36,443 nucleotides of DNA from JBBDSJ01 sp040905025 (GTDB taxonomy: Bacteria > Pseudomonadota > Gammaproteobacteria > Methylohalomonadales > Methylohalomonadaceae): NCBI GenBank assembly GCA_040905025.1, contig JBBDSJ010000070.1, positions 1 through 36,443 of the forward strand. Reading direction: 5' to 3'. Numbering within the stretch: the stretch's first letter is position 1; each line of letters begins with the position of its first letter. Positions 13,065-22,037 of the stretch are shown here, piece after piece. Under the pieces are notes generated by a model. That model was given only the letters and a program-made list of their open reading frames with translations, made no database searches and was not told the DNA's origin. The position numbers and the translations under genes are program-made.

Positions 13065-13746
13065 TAAACGACTCGGCAAGGCCGTAGTACTGTTATCCGG
13101 TGGGCTCGACTCGGCAACCGTTCTTGCCATGGCACAGGCTGCCGGCTATGACTGCCATGCATTGAGTTTCAATTATGGCCAGCGGCATAACGCCGAACTG
13201 GCGGCCGCCGCACGCATTGCCAAACAGTTTGACGTCAGCGAGCATCGTGTCATCGATATTGATCTGCGTCAGTTCGGTGGTTCTGCATTAACTGACGACC
13301 AGCTTGATGTGCCGGAAAACAGCATTATCGGCACAGGCATACCCATAACCTATGTGCCGGCACGCAATACCATCTTTTTAAGTTTTGCTATCGGCTACGC
13401 CGAAGTGCTGGAAGCACAGCATGTCTTTATCGGCGTCAATGCGGTGGATTATTCCGGTTATCCGGATTGCCGGCCGGAATTTATCACCACATTTGAGCAG
13501 CTGGCCAATCTGGCAACGCAACGCGCGGTTGAAGGCAAGAAGTTGACACTGCACGCGCCGCTGATCGATCTGACCAAGGCCGGGATTATTCGCCGCGGTC
13601 ATGCATTGGGGGTGGATTACAGCGAGACGGTGTCATGCTATCAGGCGACTGACGCGGGTCGTGCCTGTGGCAAGTGTGATGCCTGCCAGTTGCGGCGGGA
13701 TGGCTTTGCGACAGCGGGCATAGCGGACCCGACCCGTTACGAATAA
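13054..13746 (+). CDS. queC: 7-cyano-7-deazaguanine synthase QueC, apparent CTG start
   Basis: An ATP-dependent enzyme that converts the QueE product to preQ0. The PP-loop SGGLDSAT lies near the N-terminus, and the zinc site CGKCDACQLR near the C-terminus. No ATG, GTG or TTG lies in frame between TTG 12991 and the KAVVLLSGG start of the conserved region. TTG 12991 would add a Cys-rich tail unlike the family. CTG 13054 has GGGGAG (13042-13047) at 6-nt spacing and gives a 230-residue protein of normal length, so it is the preferred start. It overlaps queE by 11 nt. Confidence 0.92.
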   Translation: MATSKRLGKAVVLLSGGLDSATVLAMAQAAGYDCHALSFNYGQRHNAELAAAARIAKQFDVSEHRVIDIDLRQFGGSALTDDQLDVPENSIIGTGIPITYVPARNTIFLSFAIGYAEVLEAQHVFIGVNAVDYSGYPDCRPEFITTFEQLANLATQRAVEGKKLTLHAPLIDLTKAGIIRRGHALGVDYSETVSCYQATDAGRACGKCDACQLRRDGFATAGIADPTRYE

Positions 13747-13756
13747 TGGCGCCGGG

Positions 13757-16027
13757 CTAGCCTTCGCGTCCAGGCCAGCGCGCCGTCCGTGCGTCGGCCA
13801 GTTGGGTGGCCTGGGTCAGGCGTACATAGGTATGATAACGGTTGCGGATCTCACGGACATAGGCCACCGGCTGGCCGCACTGGCAAGTCGTGTGATCGGC
13901 AAGCTTGAGCATGGCCTTTTCAACATTACCGAACCAGCGGTGTGGATCCAGTCCCATTTCTGTCGCCAACTGTCTGGCCATCTGTAAACGGCCATAACCG
14001 GCATTGTAGGCCGCCAGAGAAAACCAGATACGATCCTCGAGCGTCAAATCTTCTTCCAGCCGATCATGTAATTTGCGCAAGTATTGCAGACCGGCGTGAA
14101 TACCGGTTTCCGGATCCATGACATTGGTCAGGCCGACTTCAACGGCCGTAGACGGCAGCAATTGCATCAAGCCCTCGGCACCGGCCTCTGATACCGCTTG
14201 CGGATCAAAACGGCTTTCCTGGTAAATCTGCGCAACGATCAAACGCCAGTCAAAACCAAACCGTTCGGCATAGTCACGTATCAGGGCATCATAGGGCGAC
14301 AATTCCCCGCCAAGCGCGAGCAATTCGGGCGTCTTCTTGTCCGCAATGGCCTCGAAGTCTCTGGCATGCTCAAAATATTTCGCATGCAGAATGTTGTATT
14401 CACGACTTCGGTAGGTTTTATCAATGAAGTCATTAACGGCCGCCTGTAACTGTTGCGATGCGCCACGCATAATCCAGACATGTGGCAAGGGCTCGCTGAC
14501 AGCAAAATGCGCCTGCGCATACGGCTGCGCTGCCAATAGCGCCTTGGCTTTATGACTGCCGACAACAGTCAGATCGAACATGCCACGGGCAACCCGGAAT
14601 AAAATCTGATCAATACCCAGCGCTGGATCGGCTTCCACGATTTCAACGGCAATGCCCTGGTCGCGGTAACGTTCCAGCAACTGCTTGTGCGGACTGCCTG
14701 CCGGCACCATGATTCGCCGACCTTCCAGATCACGCGCATCAATCAACGCAGCTTCATCGCTACGGCCAATAATTAACGGCGCAGCATAGTTGTATGGCCG
14801 CGATAAATTCAAACGGGCGTCCTTGCGCACGGCGCTGGCCGGCATCGATGCAGCAATCAGATCACCGCGACCCTCAAGCAGCCAGTCGATCATGTCCTGC
14901 CGGGTGGGCGCCACCAGCACATCAAGCCTTAATCCCGCCTTTTTGGCAAAGCGCTTGACCAGCTCATATTCAAATCCACGCAGCTCACCCTGCTCGTCAA
15001 GATAATAATTTGCAGGGCTTTGATAGGTAATTACACGCAATTCCTTGCGCTGCGTAATAGCCTGAAGATCTTCAAAACGCACAGTGTTGATTTCGCGGGT
15101 CAATGCCGCTTCATTCAGATACTGATTTAACGACCGCAGCAAATCGGCATCGGCTGTTGCCCAGGTTCTGCTTTTACTGCCGGGTAATGTAAATGCCACC
15201 GTCAGATCCGGATGCGTGGAGGTAACATCATCGGCCATGGTCGAATCAACAACAGCGAGATCAATCTCGCCCTGGTCAAGTCGGTCAAATACATCGGCAG
15301 GTTCTGCACCTGCCAATACCACCGGAATCAGGTTCGAGTGTTGTTCTGCCATTTCCTGCAGGCGTGTCCATGCCGGTGTATCCGGCACTGCTGCCACCTT
15401 GCGGGCCTCAAGCTCTGCCGGCTGGCTCGGCATATCGGTCAAATCATTACGGGCGATGACTTGCTGTTGTGCAATCTGCCAGGGCAGGGTTAATGATATT
15501 GACGGACTGTCGGGTTGTTCCGTGTTGCTGTCTGTAACAGCGGCTTGCGTTTCCGGCACTTCTGCCAATACAGAGGTATCCAGTAAACTTTCCAGATTTG
15601 CCTGGCCGGCAATGAGATCCCCGGCACCGGTATGCAGTGCGCTGACGAGTTCGTGTTGCTGCTCAAACAACACCCAGTCCGGCTCGAGACCCTGCAAGCG
15701 CGCGTAATTTTCCAGCAACAACCGTTCAGTGGTCGACACTGCCGGCTGACTGGCGGCGGCCGGATCCTGTATTGCCAGAATCCTGAGGGTCTCGGGCTGT
15801 GGTTCTGCCAATGCCTCAAACTGCAGCGGCGCTGGTTGACTGTTATCACTGACCACCACCGGGCTGACCGGACGGCTCACTGATATATAACTGGTATGAA
15901 CATAATGCTGGATGGCAATCGCGACGCTGCTGAAGGCGAGCGCCAGTATTACCGGCAACCATAAATTGGCAGAGCCGGCGCGGGCGCCTGAATACTGCGC
16001 GGATTTTTTCTTGTAACGCTTCAACAT
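13757..16027 (-). CDS. MltF-like membrane-bound lytic transglycosylase with two binding-protein-like domains
   Basis: About 756 residues. A basic N-terminus and one membrane anchor (LWLPVILALAFSSVAIAI) lead to two regions that resemble periplasmic solute-binding domains. The first is degenerate (about 55-310, with ETLRILAIQD and GEIDLAVVDS). The second is clear (about 320-570, ELRVITYQSPANYYLDEQGE, GFEYELVKRFA, GMFDLTVVGS). A C-terminal SLT domain follows (about 600-730) with catalytic Glu in QESRFDP, then AGAEGLMQLLPSTA and AAYNAGYGR. It cleaves peptidoglycan to anhydro-muropeptides. MltF normally has a single binding domain. ATG 16063 is an alternative start. Confidence 0.9.
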   Translation of the reverse strand: MLKRYKKKSAQYSGARAGSANLWLPVILALAFSSVAIAIQHYVHTSYISVSRPVSPVVVSDNSQPAPLQFEALAEPQPETLRILAIQDPAAASQPAVSTTERLLLENYARLQGLEPDWVLFEQQHELVSALHTGAGDLIAGQANLESLLDTSVLAEVPETQAAVTDSNTEQPDSPSISLTLPWQIAQQQVIARNDLTDMPSQPAELEARKVAAVPDTPAWTRLQEMAEQHSNLIPVVLAGAEPADVFDRLDQGEIDLAVVDSTMADDVTSTHPDLTVAFTLPGSKSRTWATADADLLRSLNQYLNEAALTREINTVRFEDLQAITQRKELRVITYQSPANYYLDEQGELRGFEYELVKRFAKKAGLRLDVLVAPTRQDMIDWLLEGRGDLIAASMPASAVRKDARLNLSRPYNYAAPLIIGRSDEAALIDARDLEGRRIMVPAGSPHKQLLERYRDQGIAVEIVEADPALGIDQILFRVARGMFDLTVVGSHKAKALLAAQPYAQAHFAVSEPLPHVWIMRGASQQLQAAVNDFIDKTYRSREYNILHAKYFEHARDFEAIADKKTPELLALGGELSPYDALIRDYAERFGFDWRLIVAQIYQESRFDPQAVSEAGAEGLMQLLPSTAVEVGLTNVMDPETGIHAGLQYLRKLHDRLEEDLTLEDRIWFSLAAYNAGYGRLQMARQLATEMGLDPHRWFGNVEKAMLKLADHTTCQCGQPVAYVREIRNRYHTYVRLTQATQLADARTARWPGREG

Positions 16028-16368
16028 AACTTTTTTTCGCCCCACCGTGCTGCAGACAGTCATGCAAAAAGCCTTGCCTGACTATTACTGCATACTCGGG
16101 GATACTGCGATTGTGGCCGGGACGAATTGAATAATCCGTAACGCAACAGGGTAATAAATCTACATGTTGCGTAATCGCTTCAACATTATACTATATATTG
16201 AGGCAATCGCGCCAAACTTGGACGTAATGTAGCAATATTTATGTTGCAGTGCAACCAAGAATGTTGCGGTGCAACTAAAACACTTCATTGCTACGACGCG
16301 TATCGGCGCTGACAGTTCAACCGCTCTGGACAGAATCAGGAGCGTTTCAGGGCGGGACAAGCGGCCGC
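16028..16368. promoter_or_regulatory. Region upstream of the transglycosylase gene
   Basis: On the minus strand a perfect TATAAT (16191-16186) could start the transglycosylase mRNA, with a leader of about 150 nt; no good -35 was found. Upstream of it are two 13-bp palindromes. Downstream, in the leader, ACGCAACA (16141-16148) and TGTTGCGT (16165-16172) form an 8-bp inverted repeat. No gene is visible in this stretch. Confidence 0.45.
16243..16275. promoter_or_regulatory. Two 13-bp palindromes exactly 20 bp apart
   Basis: GTTGCAGTGCAAC (16243-16255) and GTTGCGGTGCAAC (16263-16275) are inverted repeats with a 3-nt centre, both preceded by AT. Their 20-bp period places them on the same face of the helix. 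They lie about 50-90 nt upstream of the minus-strand TATAAT, a position suiting a dimeric activator or co-operative repressor. The regulator is unknown. Confidence 0.6.
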
Positions 16369-17058
16369 TCAGTGATGCTGCAGCTTTTGGTTGAGTCGTT
16401 GCAGGCGTTCCGGGGTGCCAACATCCACCCAGGCGCCGGAGTAATACTCGGCACTGACCTGGCTGCGGGCGGCGGCCTGATGCAATAGCGGTGCGAGCGG
16501 GAAAGCACCTGTTGCAGTGCCAAACAAGGCGCGGCGGTACAATCCAATCCCGCTGAAGGTCAACTGCGGTTGCGTATCCGGCACAACCTGGTCCGCCGCC
16601 ATGGCAAAATCACCGTCCGGGTGATGCGGCGGGTTATCCACCAATACCAGATGGGCCAGACAGTCATCCGCGAGCGGGCGCCGCAAGCGCGCAAACGGAT
16701 AGTCGGTAAACACGTCAGCATTCACCACCAATAACGGTTCTGCTTCTACCCAGCGCCAAGCGTGCACTATACCGCCACCGGTTTCCATCGGGTTATCACC
16801 TTCTGGAGAATAGTGAATACTTACACCAAAATCTTCGCCGGTACCCAACGCTGCTTCGATCTGCTCACCTAAACGGGCGTGATTAATAATCAGCCGGGTA
16901 AAACCGGCAGCGGCCAGGCGCTCGACGTGATACTGGATCAGCGGTTTGCCGGCAACTTCAAGCAACGGCTTCGGACAGTAATCGGTTAACGGCCGCATAC
17001 GTTCACCCCGGCCGGCAGCCAGAATCAGCGCCTGGGAGGCATGCGGCTGCGCTGTCAT
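16369..17058 (-). CDS. murU: N-acetylmuramate 1-phosphate uridylyltransferase MurU
   Basis: A 229-residue sugar-1-phosphate nucleotidyltransferase. The N-terminal ALILAAGRGERMRPLT and KPLLEVAGKPLI are the nucleotide-binding signature, and later ETGGGI, VVNADVFTDY and SGAWVDVGTPERL complete the fold. With the adjacent kinase it makes UDP-MurNAc directly from recycled MurNAc, as in Pseudomonas. Its start overlaps the amgK stop by 4 bp. The pairing with an AmgK-type kinase favours MurU over other uridylyltransferases. Confidence 0.9.
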   Translation of the reverse strand: MTAQPHASQALILAAGRGERMRPLTDYCPKPLLEVAGKPLIQYHVERLAAAGFTRLIINHARLGEQIEAALGTGEDFGVSIHYSPEGDNPMETGGGIVHAWRWVEAEPLLVVNADVFTDYPFARLRRPLADDCLAHLVLVDNPPHHPDGDFAMAADQVVPDTQPQLTFSGIGLYRRALFGTATGAFPLAPLLHQAAARSQVSAEYYSGAWVDVGTPERLQRLNQKLQHH

Positions 17059-18074
17059 GATTGCCGATCCAGCAACGGCATAATGCGTTGCTCAAATAAC
17101 GCCTGCAATGGTGCCAGTTCCGGATATTTCGGCGTTACAGCGCAAATATATTCAACAAATCGACCGGCGTCGGCAAGATAGTGCGGCTTGCCGTCGCGAT
17201 GACGGATACGCGCAAAAATGCCCAGCACTTTTAGATGCCGCTGCAATCCCATCCAGTCCAGGTCCTGATGAAAATCGTTGCGTGGCGGTAGTGGCAAACC
17301 GGCGGCACGGGCACGTTGCTCATAATCATTTACCCAGTCGTCAATGCGTGCCTGGGGCCAGCTGATAAACGCATCCTTGAACAGGCAAATCAGGTCATAA
17401 CTAATTGGTCCGATAACAGCATCCTGAAAATCAAGAATGCCCGGGTTCGGATTACTCAACATCAGGTTCCGCGGCATGAAATCACGATGCACAAACACCC
17501 GCGGCTGCGCCAGTGCGCGGGCGATCAACAACGCGAACACCTGATCCAGATCGGCGCGTTCAGCCGCCGACAACGACAATTGCAGATGGGTTTGTAAAAA
17601 CCAGTCGCTGAACAAATCCAGTTCCCGTTGCAATAACGCCGCATCATAGTCCGGCAAGCCGTTAACGTCGGCATGGATCTGCATTTGCAGCAATGCGTTA
17701 ATGGCATCCTGGTAGAGCCGGTCGGCATTGTCGGCGGTCAGCGCATGCAGATAAGTCTGCTCGCCGAGATCGCTTAACAACAGAAATCCGCGTTCCAGAT
17801 CCTGCGCCAGCACTTCCGGAACATGCAGTCCGGCAGCGCGCAAACGTGCGGCAATGTCTACAAACGGGCGCGAGTCTTCCTGTTCCGGCGCGGCGTCCAT
17901 AACGATAACCGCCGTCGTTGCGGCATTGGTGCGGACCCGGAAATAGCGGCGGAAACTGGCGTCTGCTGAAGCCACCTGCCAGCTTTGAATACTGCCGCAT
18001 GCATTCGCGACCCAGTCACGCAATTGCTGCAATCGTATATCGGAGGCGTCAACAGGGGAGGACATGCGCAGCAT
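17055..18074 (-). CDS. amgK: Anomeric MurNAc/GlcNAc kinase AmgK
   Basis: A 339-residue aminoglycoside-phosphotransferase-like kinase. FRRYFRVR is the glycine-poor P-loop region, VFVHRDFMPRNLML the catalytic loop (Asp), and GILDFQDAVIGPISYDL the metal-binding motif. It phosphorylates MurNAc at the anomeric carbon, feeding MurU in peptidoglycan recycling. The operon order amgK-murU with a 4-bp overlap supports this. The start at 18074 lacks a clear Shine-Dalgarno; ATG 18065, three codons in, is also possible. Confidence 0.9.
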   Translation of the reverse strand: MLRMSSPVDASDIRLQQLRDWVANACGSIQSWQVASADASFRRYFRVRTNAATTAVIVMDAAPEQEDSRPFVDIAARLRAAGLHVPEVLAQDLERGFLLLSDLGEQTYLHALTADNADRLYQDAINALLQMQIHADVNGLPDYDAALLQRELDLFSDWFLQTHLQLSLSAAERADLDQVFALLIARALAQPRVFVHRDFMPRNLMLSNPNPGILDFQDAVIGPISYDLICLFKDAFISWPQARIDDWVNDYEQRARAAGLPLPPRNDFHQDLDWMGLQRHLKVLGIFARIRHRDGKPHYLADAGRFVEYICAVTPKYPELAPLQALFEQRIMPLLDRQS

Positions 18075-18224
18075 TATAGATTGGTGAACAGGAATGAAGC
18101 CAATTATCCAAAAGCATGGTTAAACACCGGAAGATTTCCCTGCTGCTGTGATTCTGGCATCATCCTGCGGTTTAGCGTGGCCCTGGCCGATCTGATTCGG
18201 GGCCAACCTGACTCTGGAGAAAAC

Positions 18225-19193
18225 ATGCTGCTGGAAAGTCTTGCTGTAGTTGTTGGTCTGGTATTACTTGGTGTTGGCGCAGATCGATTTGTCCTCGGTG
18301 CCAGCGCGCTGGCGCGGCATCTGGGTGTTGCGCCATTAATCATCGGCCTGACGATCGTTGGTATCGCGACCTCTATGCCGGAAGTGCTGGTCAGCAGTCT
18401 GGCAGCATGGCAGGGCCGGATAGATATTGCGATCGGCAATGCCATCGGTTCAAACATTGCCAACGTCGCACTGGTCCTCGGCGCCACCACCCTTTTCATC
18501 CCGATTGCCATTTCTTCACATGCTGTAAAGCGCGAATTCATGCTGATGCTGGCCGCTATCCTGATTGCCGGACTGCTGCTCGCCAATCTGCAATTGAGCC
18601 GTCTGGACGGTTTGATTTTACTCGCCGGCCTGATCGCCAGCCTTTACCTGATGGTGCGTATGGCTCTTGGCTCGCAACAGAATGATCCGTTGTTTACCGA
18701 AACGGCACAGGAATACGAACACGCGGTAAGTTATGCCCGGGCCTGGGTTTATTTTCTGCTCGGCTTGCTGGTATTACTGGGCGGCGCCGAATTGCTGGTA
18801 CGCGGCGCGATCGGCATTGCCAAATCCTTCGGTATCAGCGATCTCGTCATTGGCCTGACCATCGTCGCCGTCGGCACAAGCCTGCCGGAACTCGCCGCAT
18901 CAATTGCCAGCGTCATCAAAAAGGAAGCCGATCTCGCGATTGGTAATATTGTCGGCTCGAACATGTTCAATATGTGGGCGGTACTCGGCATCCCGGCATT
19001 GCTCCGGCCGGGCCAGTTTGAAGCCGCCGTAATGACACGTGACTACCCGATTATGCTGGCATTATCTCTGGTATTTGCGTGGCTGCTGTTCGGCCGCGGC
19101 AACCGTGCCATCGGTCGTGGCGCAGGAGTGGTATTATTCAGTTGCTTTTGCGCCTATCAGGCCTGGTTGTTTATGGCCCCGGTAACAATTTGA
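18225..19193 (+). CDS. yrbG: Calcium/sodium antiporter of the CaCA family (YrbG-like)
   Basis: A 322-residue membrane protein with about ten helices. It has two inverted alpha-repeats typical of cation/Ca exchangers: GLTIVGIATSMPEVLVSSLA with GNAIGSNIAN, and GLTIVAVGTSLPELAASIAS with GNIVGSNMFN. The Glu in each repeat is ion-binding in the family. ATG 18225 has GGAG 6 nt upstream; the open frame continues to 17985, but that part overlaps amgK on the other strand and is not membrane-like. It precedes kdsD, the classical yrbG-kdsD order. Confidence 0.94.
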   Translation: MLLESLAVVVGLVLLGVGADRFVLGASALARHLGVAPLIIGLTIVGIATSMPEVLVSSLAAWQGRIDIAIGNAIGSNIANVALVLGATTLFIPIAISSHAVKREFMLMLAAILIAGLLLANLQLSRLDGLILLAGLIASLYLMVRMALGSQQNDPLFTETAQEYEHAVSYARAWVYFLLGLLVLLGGAELLVRGAIGIAKSFGISDLVIGLTIVAVGTSLPELAASIASVIKKEADLAIGNIVGSNMFNMWAVLGIPALLRPGQFEAAVMTRDYPIMLALSLVFAWLLFGRGNRAIGRGAGVVLFSCFCAYQAWLFMAPVTI

Positions 19194-19214
19194 ACCAGAT
19201 AATTACTTGAAAAA

Positions 19215-20225
19215 ATGGTAACCAAATCCGCGTTTCAACAAAACCGGCATCCGGCTGAGCCGGAGCGGCTGATAGCGCTTGGCCGCGCCGTAATCAGTAC
19301 CGAAACAGCTGCCATCCGGGCACTGGAAACGCGAATCGGCGCTGATTTTGTGCGCGCCTGTGAATACATTCTGGCCTGCCGTGGCCGCATTGTGGTGACC
19401 GGCATGGGCAAATCCGGTCATGTCGGCGGCAAAATTGCCGCCACCCTGGCCAGCACCGGCACACCGGCATTTTTTGTGCACCCCGGCGAGGCCAGCCATG
19501 GCGATCTTGGCATGATTACCGCCACCGATGTCGTGCTGGCACTGTCAAATTCCGGTGAAACCAACGAGATTATTGCACTGTTGCCGGTGATAAAACGCCT
19601 TGGCACACCCCTGATTACACTCACCGGCAACGCACAGTCGACCCTCGCCACAACGGCCAGCGTTAACATTGATGTCAGCGTTGAGAAAGAGGCCTGTCCG
19701 CTCGGGCTGGCACCCACGGCAAGCACCACCGCCGCACTGGCAATGGGCGATGCCCTGGCCATCGCATTGCTGGAAGCACGCGAATTCAGTGCTGAAGATT
19801 TTGCCCTGTCGCATCCGGGCGGCACCCTCGGCCGGCGCCTGTTGCTGCATGTCGGCAACATCATGCACACCGGTGATGCCATGCCGAGCGTGCCGGAAAC
19901 CGCGAGCCTGAGCGAGGCGTTAATGGAAATGACGCGCAAAGGCCTTGGCACCACTGCGATTGTCGATGCTGACAGCCGGGTCAGTGGCATATTTACCGAT
20001 GGTGACCTGCGCCGCGCACTGGATACGAGTGTCGATGTCCACACGGCGCGAATTACCGAGGTCATGACGCGCAATTGTAAAACCGTGCAGGCCGATCTGC
20101 TCGCCGTTGAAGCGCTGACTTTGATGGAAAACCACAAAATCAATGCCCTGCTGGTCGTCGATGCTGACGCACGCCTCACCGGCGTCTTGAATATGCATGA
20201 TTTACTGCGATCAGGCGTTGTATGA
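19215..20225 (+). CDS. kdsD: Arabinose 5-phosphate isomerase KdsD
   Basis: A 336-residue enzyme that makes D-arabinose 5-phosphate for Kdo, the inner LPS sugar. The SIS domain (about 45-180) contains VVTGMGKSGHVGGKIAATLAS, HPGEASHGDLGM and SNSGETNE. Two CBS repeats follow (about 210-330), ending VDADARLTGVLNMHDLL. It overlaps kdsC by 4 bp, so it is translated with it. Confidence 0.96.
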   Translation: MVTKSAFQQNRHPAEPERLIALGRAVISTETAAIRALETRIGADFVRACEYILACRGRIVVTGMGKSGHVGGKIAATLASTGTPAFFVHPGEASHGDLGMITATDVVLALSNSGETNEIIALLPVIKRLGTPLITLTGNAQSTLATTASVNIDVSVEKEACPLGLAPTASTTAALAMGDALAIALLEAREFSAEDFALSHPGGTLGRRLLLHVGNIMHTGDAMPSVPETASLSEALMEMTRKGLGTTAIVDADSRVSGIFTDGDLRRALDTSVDVHTARITEVMTRNCKTVQADLLAVEALTLMENHKINALLVVDADARLTGVLNMHDLLRSGVV

Positions 20226-20764
20226 ACACAAATATCAGCGAACGTGCAGCAAAAATCCGGCTGGCAATTTTTGATGTCGATGGCGTACTGACCGATGGCC
20301 GCTTGATTCTTGGCAGTGATGGCAGCGAATACAAGTCGTTTCATGTCCGCGACGGTCTGGGTCTGGTGTTGTTGCGTGAAGCCGGTATTCAGGTCGCGGT
20401 GATTTCCGCGCGGGCATCAAGTGTCACCGCCGATCGCATGGCCGCGCTGGGCATTGAATATGTCTATCAGGGTCAGTCAGACAAGGCCGCGACCTATGCC
20501 GAGCTGACGGCGCGGCTCAAGGTCACAGCGGAGCAGACTGCTTATGTCGGTGATGACCTGATTGACCTGCCGGTCTTGCGCCAGGTGGGGCTGGCCGTTG
20601 CCGTCGGCGATGCTGATCCATTACTGCGGGCGCATGTGCACTGGGTCACGGCGGCCAGCGGCGGCCATGGTGCTGTTCGCGAAGTCTGTGAAGCGATATT
20701 AATGGCACAGGGTCACTGGGCCGGCGTGATCGAGCGCTACCTGCAGACCGGCGCCAACGCCTGA
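20222..20764 (+). CDS. kdsC: KDO 8-phosphate phosphatase KdsC
   Basis: A 180-residue HAD-family phosphatase. Motif I is IFDVDGVLTDG with the nucleophilic Asp; VISARAS, KAATYAEL and VGDDLIDLPVL supply motifs II-IV. There is no large cap domain, as expected for the tetrameric KdsC type. It releases Kdo from Kdo 8-phosphate. It lies between kdsD and lptC. Confidence 0.95.
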   Translation: MNTNISERAAKIRLAIFDVDGVLTDGRLILGSDGSEYKSFHVRDGLGLVLLREAGIQVAVISARASSVTADRMAALGIEYVYQGQSDKAATYAELTARLKVTAEQTAYVGDDLIDLPVLRQVGLAVAVGDADPLLRAHVHWVTAASGGHGAVREVCEAILMAQGHWAGVIERYLQTGANA

Positions 20765-20767
20765 TAT

Positions 20768-21343
20768 ATGCAGACGCGCTGGCTGGTGGTCATTGTGCTT
20801 GCGGTTCTGGCAGCGGGCAGCTTCTGGTTACAAGGCCGGCTTGACGACGACCCGGCGACAAAAGTAGCGCGGCCGGCGGAACCGGATTACATCATGGCTG
20901 ATGTTAATTCAGTCAAAATGAGCCCGGATGGACAACCGAAAAACCGCCTGATTGCCGAGTATCTGGAGCATTTCTCGGATCAGGACATGACCGAGTTACA
21001 TGCGCCGGTGTATCAGATTTACCGGCCGGGCCGGGAACCGTTGTTCGCCAGCGCCGAACGCGCCTGGATTACCGAAGGTAACAGCGTCATTTTGTTACGC
21101 GACGATGTAAACTTCTGGGAAAACGATGCTGACGGCGAGCGCGTGTTTCATGTCATTACGTCAGAGGCGACGGTTTACCCGGAACGTAATTACGCCGAAA
21201 CTGACAAACCTGCTGTAATCCAGACGCGGGATACGCGCTCCAGTGGTGTCGGCATGCGCGCATACATGGACGAAAGCCGGATAGAATTGCTCAGCCAGGT
21301 ATTTACTGTTATCAAGGGTAAAGCCGAGCGTGAATCAAGATGA
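20768..21343 (+). CDS. lptC: LPS export protein LptC
   Basis: A 191-residue bitopic inner-membrane protein: N-terminal membrane helix (about 4-22) followed by a periplasmic beta-jellyroll (PDYIMADVNSVKMSPDG, NRLIAEYLEHFSD, VYPERNYAETDKPAVI). It links the LptBFG pump to LptA. It starts 3 nt after kdsC and its end is close to or overlaps lptA. Confidence 0.93.
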   Translation: MQTRWLVVIVLAVLAAGSFWLQGRLDDDPATKVARPAEPDYIMADVNSVKMSPDGQPKNRLIAEYLEHFSDQDMTELHAPVYQIYRPGREPLFASAERAWITEGNSVILLRDDVNFWENDADGERVFHVITSEATVYPERNYAETDKPAVIQTRDTRSSGVGMRAYMDESRIELLSQVFTVIKGKAERESR

Positions 21344-21371
21344 CAAGCCATCATTCAAACCTAACTGCCGG

Positions 21372-21989
21372 ATGAACAGCAACATGTTTACAACTATCTG
21401 CCCGGGCATATCGCGCACCTTTATCGTGTCAGCAATGCTGGCATTTGCCGCCGTTTTTATCAGCCCGTCGTTGTGGGCATTGTCCTCAGACAGTGATCAG
21501 CCGATGGAAATCGAGGCCGACAGTGCCGAGCTCGACGATCAGAAACGCGTCACCATTTACCGTGGCGATGTCGTCGTCAATCAGGGTTCGCTGCATATGA
21601 CCGGTGACGTGATGACCGTCTATTACGATGAAAACCAGGAGCTTGATCATGCTGTCATGGAAGGCGATCTGGCCTATTACCGGCAAATGCCCGACGACAG
21701 CGATGTTTATGATGAAGCCTGGGCCAGGCGCATGGAACATCATGGCAATAAAGGCCGTATTATCCTGATCAATGATGCCAAGGTGGTGCAGGACGGTCTG
21801 CAATTCACCGGCAAACGCATCGACTACGACACTATCAACAGCCGCGTACTCGCACACAGCACACTGGACAAGGATAGCGCCGGTGATACGCCGGAGACCG
21901 GCCGCCAGCGGGTACGCGTCATCATCAGTCCAAAAAAAGGTGCCGGCAATGCGCCCGCCAACAACACCGCGCCGACGCCAGCTGACTGA
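21372..21989 (+). CDS. lptA: Periplasmic LPS bridge protein LptA
   Basis: A secreted protein of the OstA-like family. A signal peptide (SAMLAFAAVFISPSLWA) leads to the beta-jellyroll with QPMEIEADSAELDDQKRVTIYRGDVVVNQG, the usual LptA opening, and further repeats (LHMTGDVMTVYYDENQELDHAVMEG; GRIILINDAKVVQDG). It polymerises to carry LPS across the periplasm. ATG 21372 gives a sensible signal peptide; GTG 21330 would overlap lptC and add 14 polar residues. Confidence 0.92.
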   Translation: MNSNMFTTICPGISRTFIVSAMLAFAAVFISPSLWALSSDSDQPMEIEADSAELDDQKRVTIYRGDVVVNQGSLHMTGDVMTVYYDENQELDHAVMEGDLAYYRQMPDDSDVYDEAWARRMEHHGNKGRIILINDAKVVQDGLQFTGKRIDYDTINSRVLAHSTLDKDSAGDTPETGRQRVRVIISPKKGAGNAPANNTAPTPAD

Positions 21990-22037
21990 ACCAGCAACTG
22001 CTAGCGCCTGCGGTCTGTCCGCAACTGATCCGACGAC

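Noticed and set aside
19418..20344. 308-codon minus-strand frame opposite kdsD
   Set aside because: Ser/Ala-rich shadow of kdsD and kdsC, which are certain genes.
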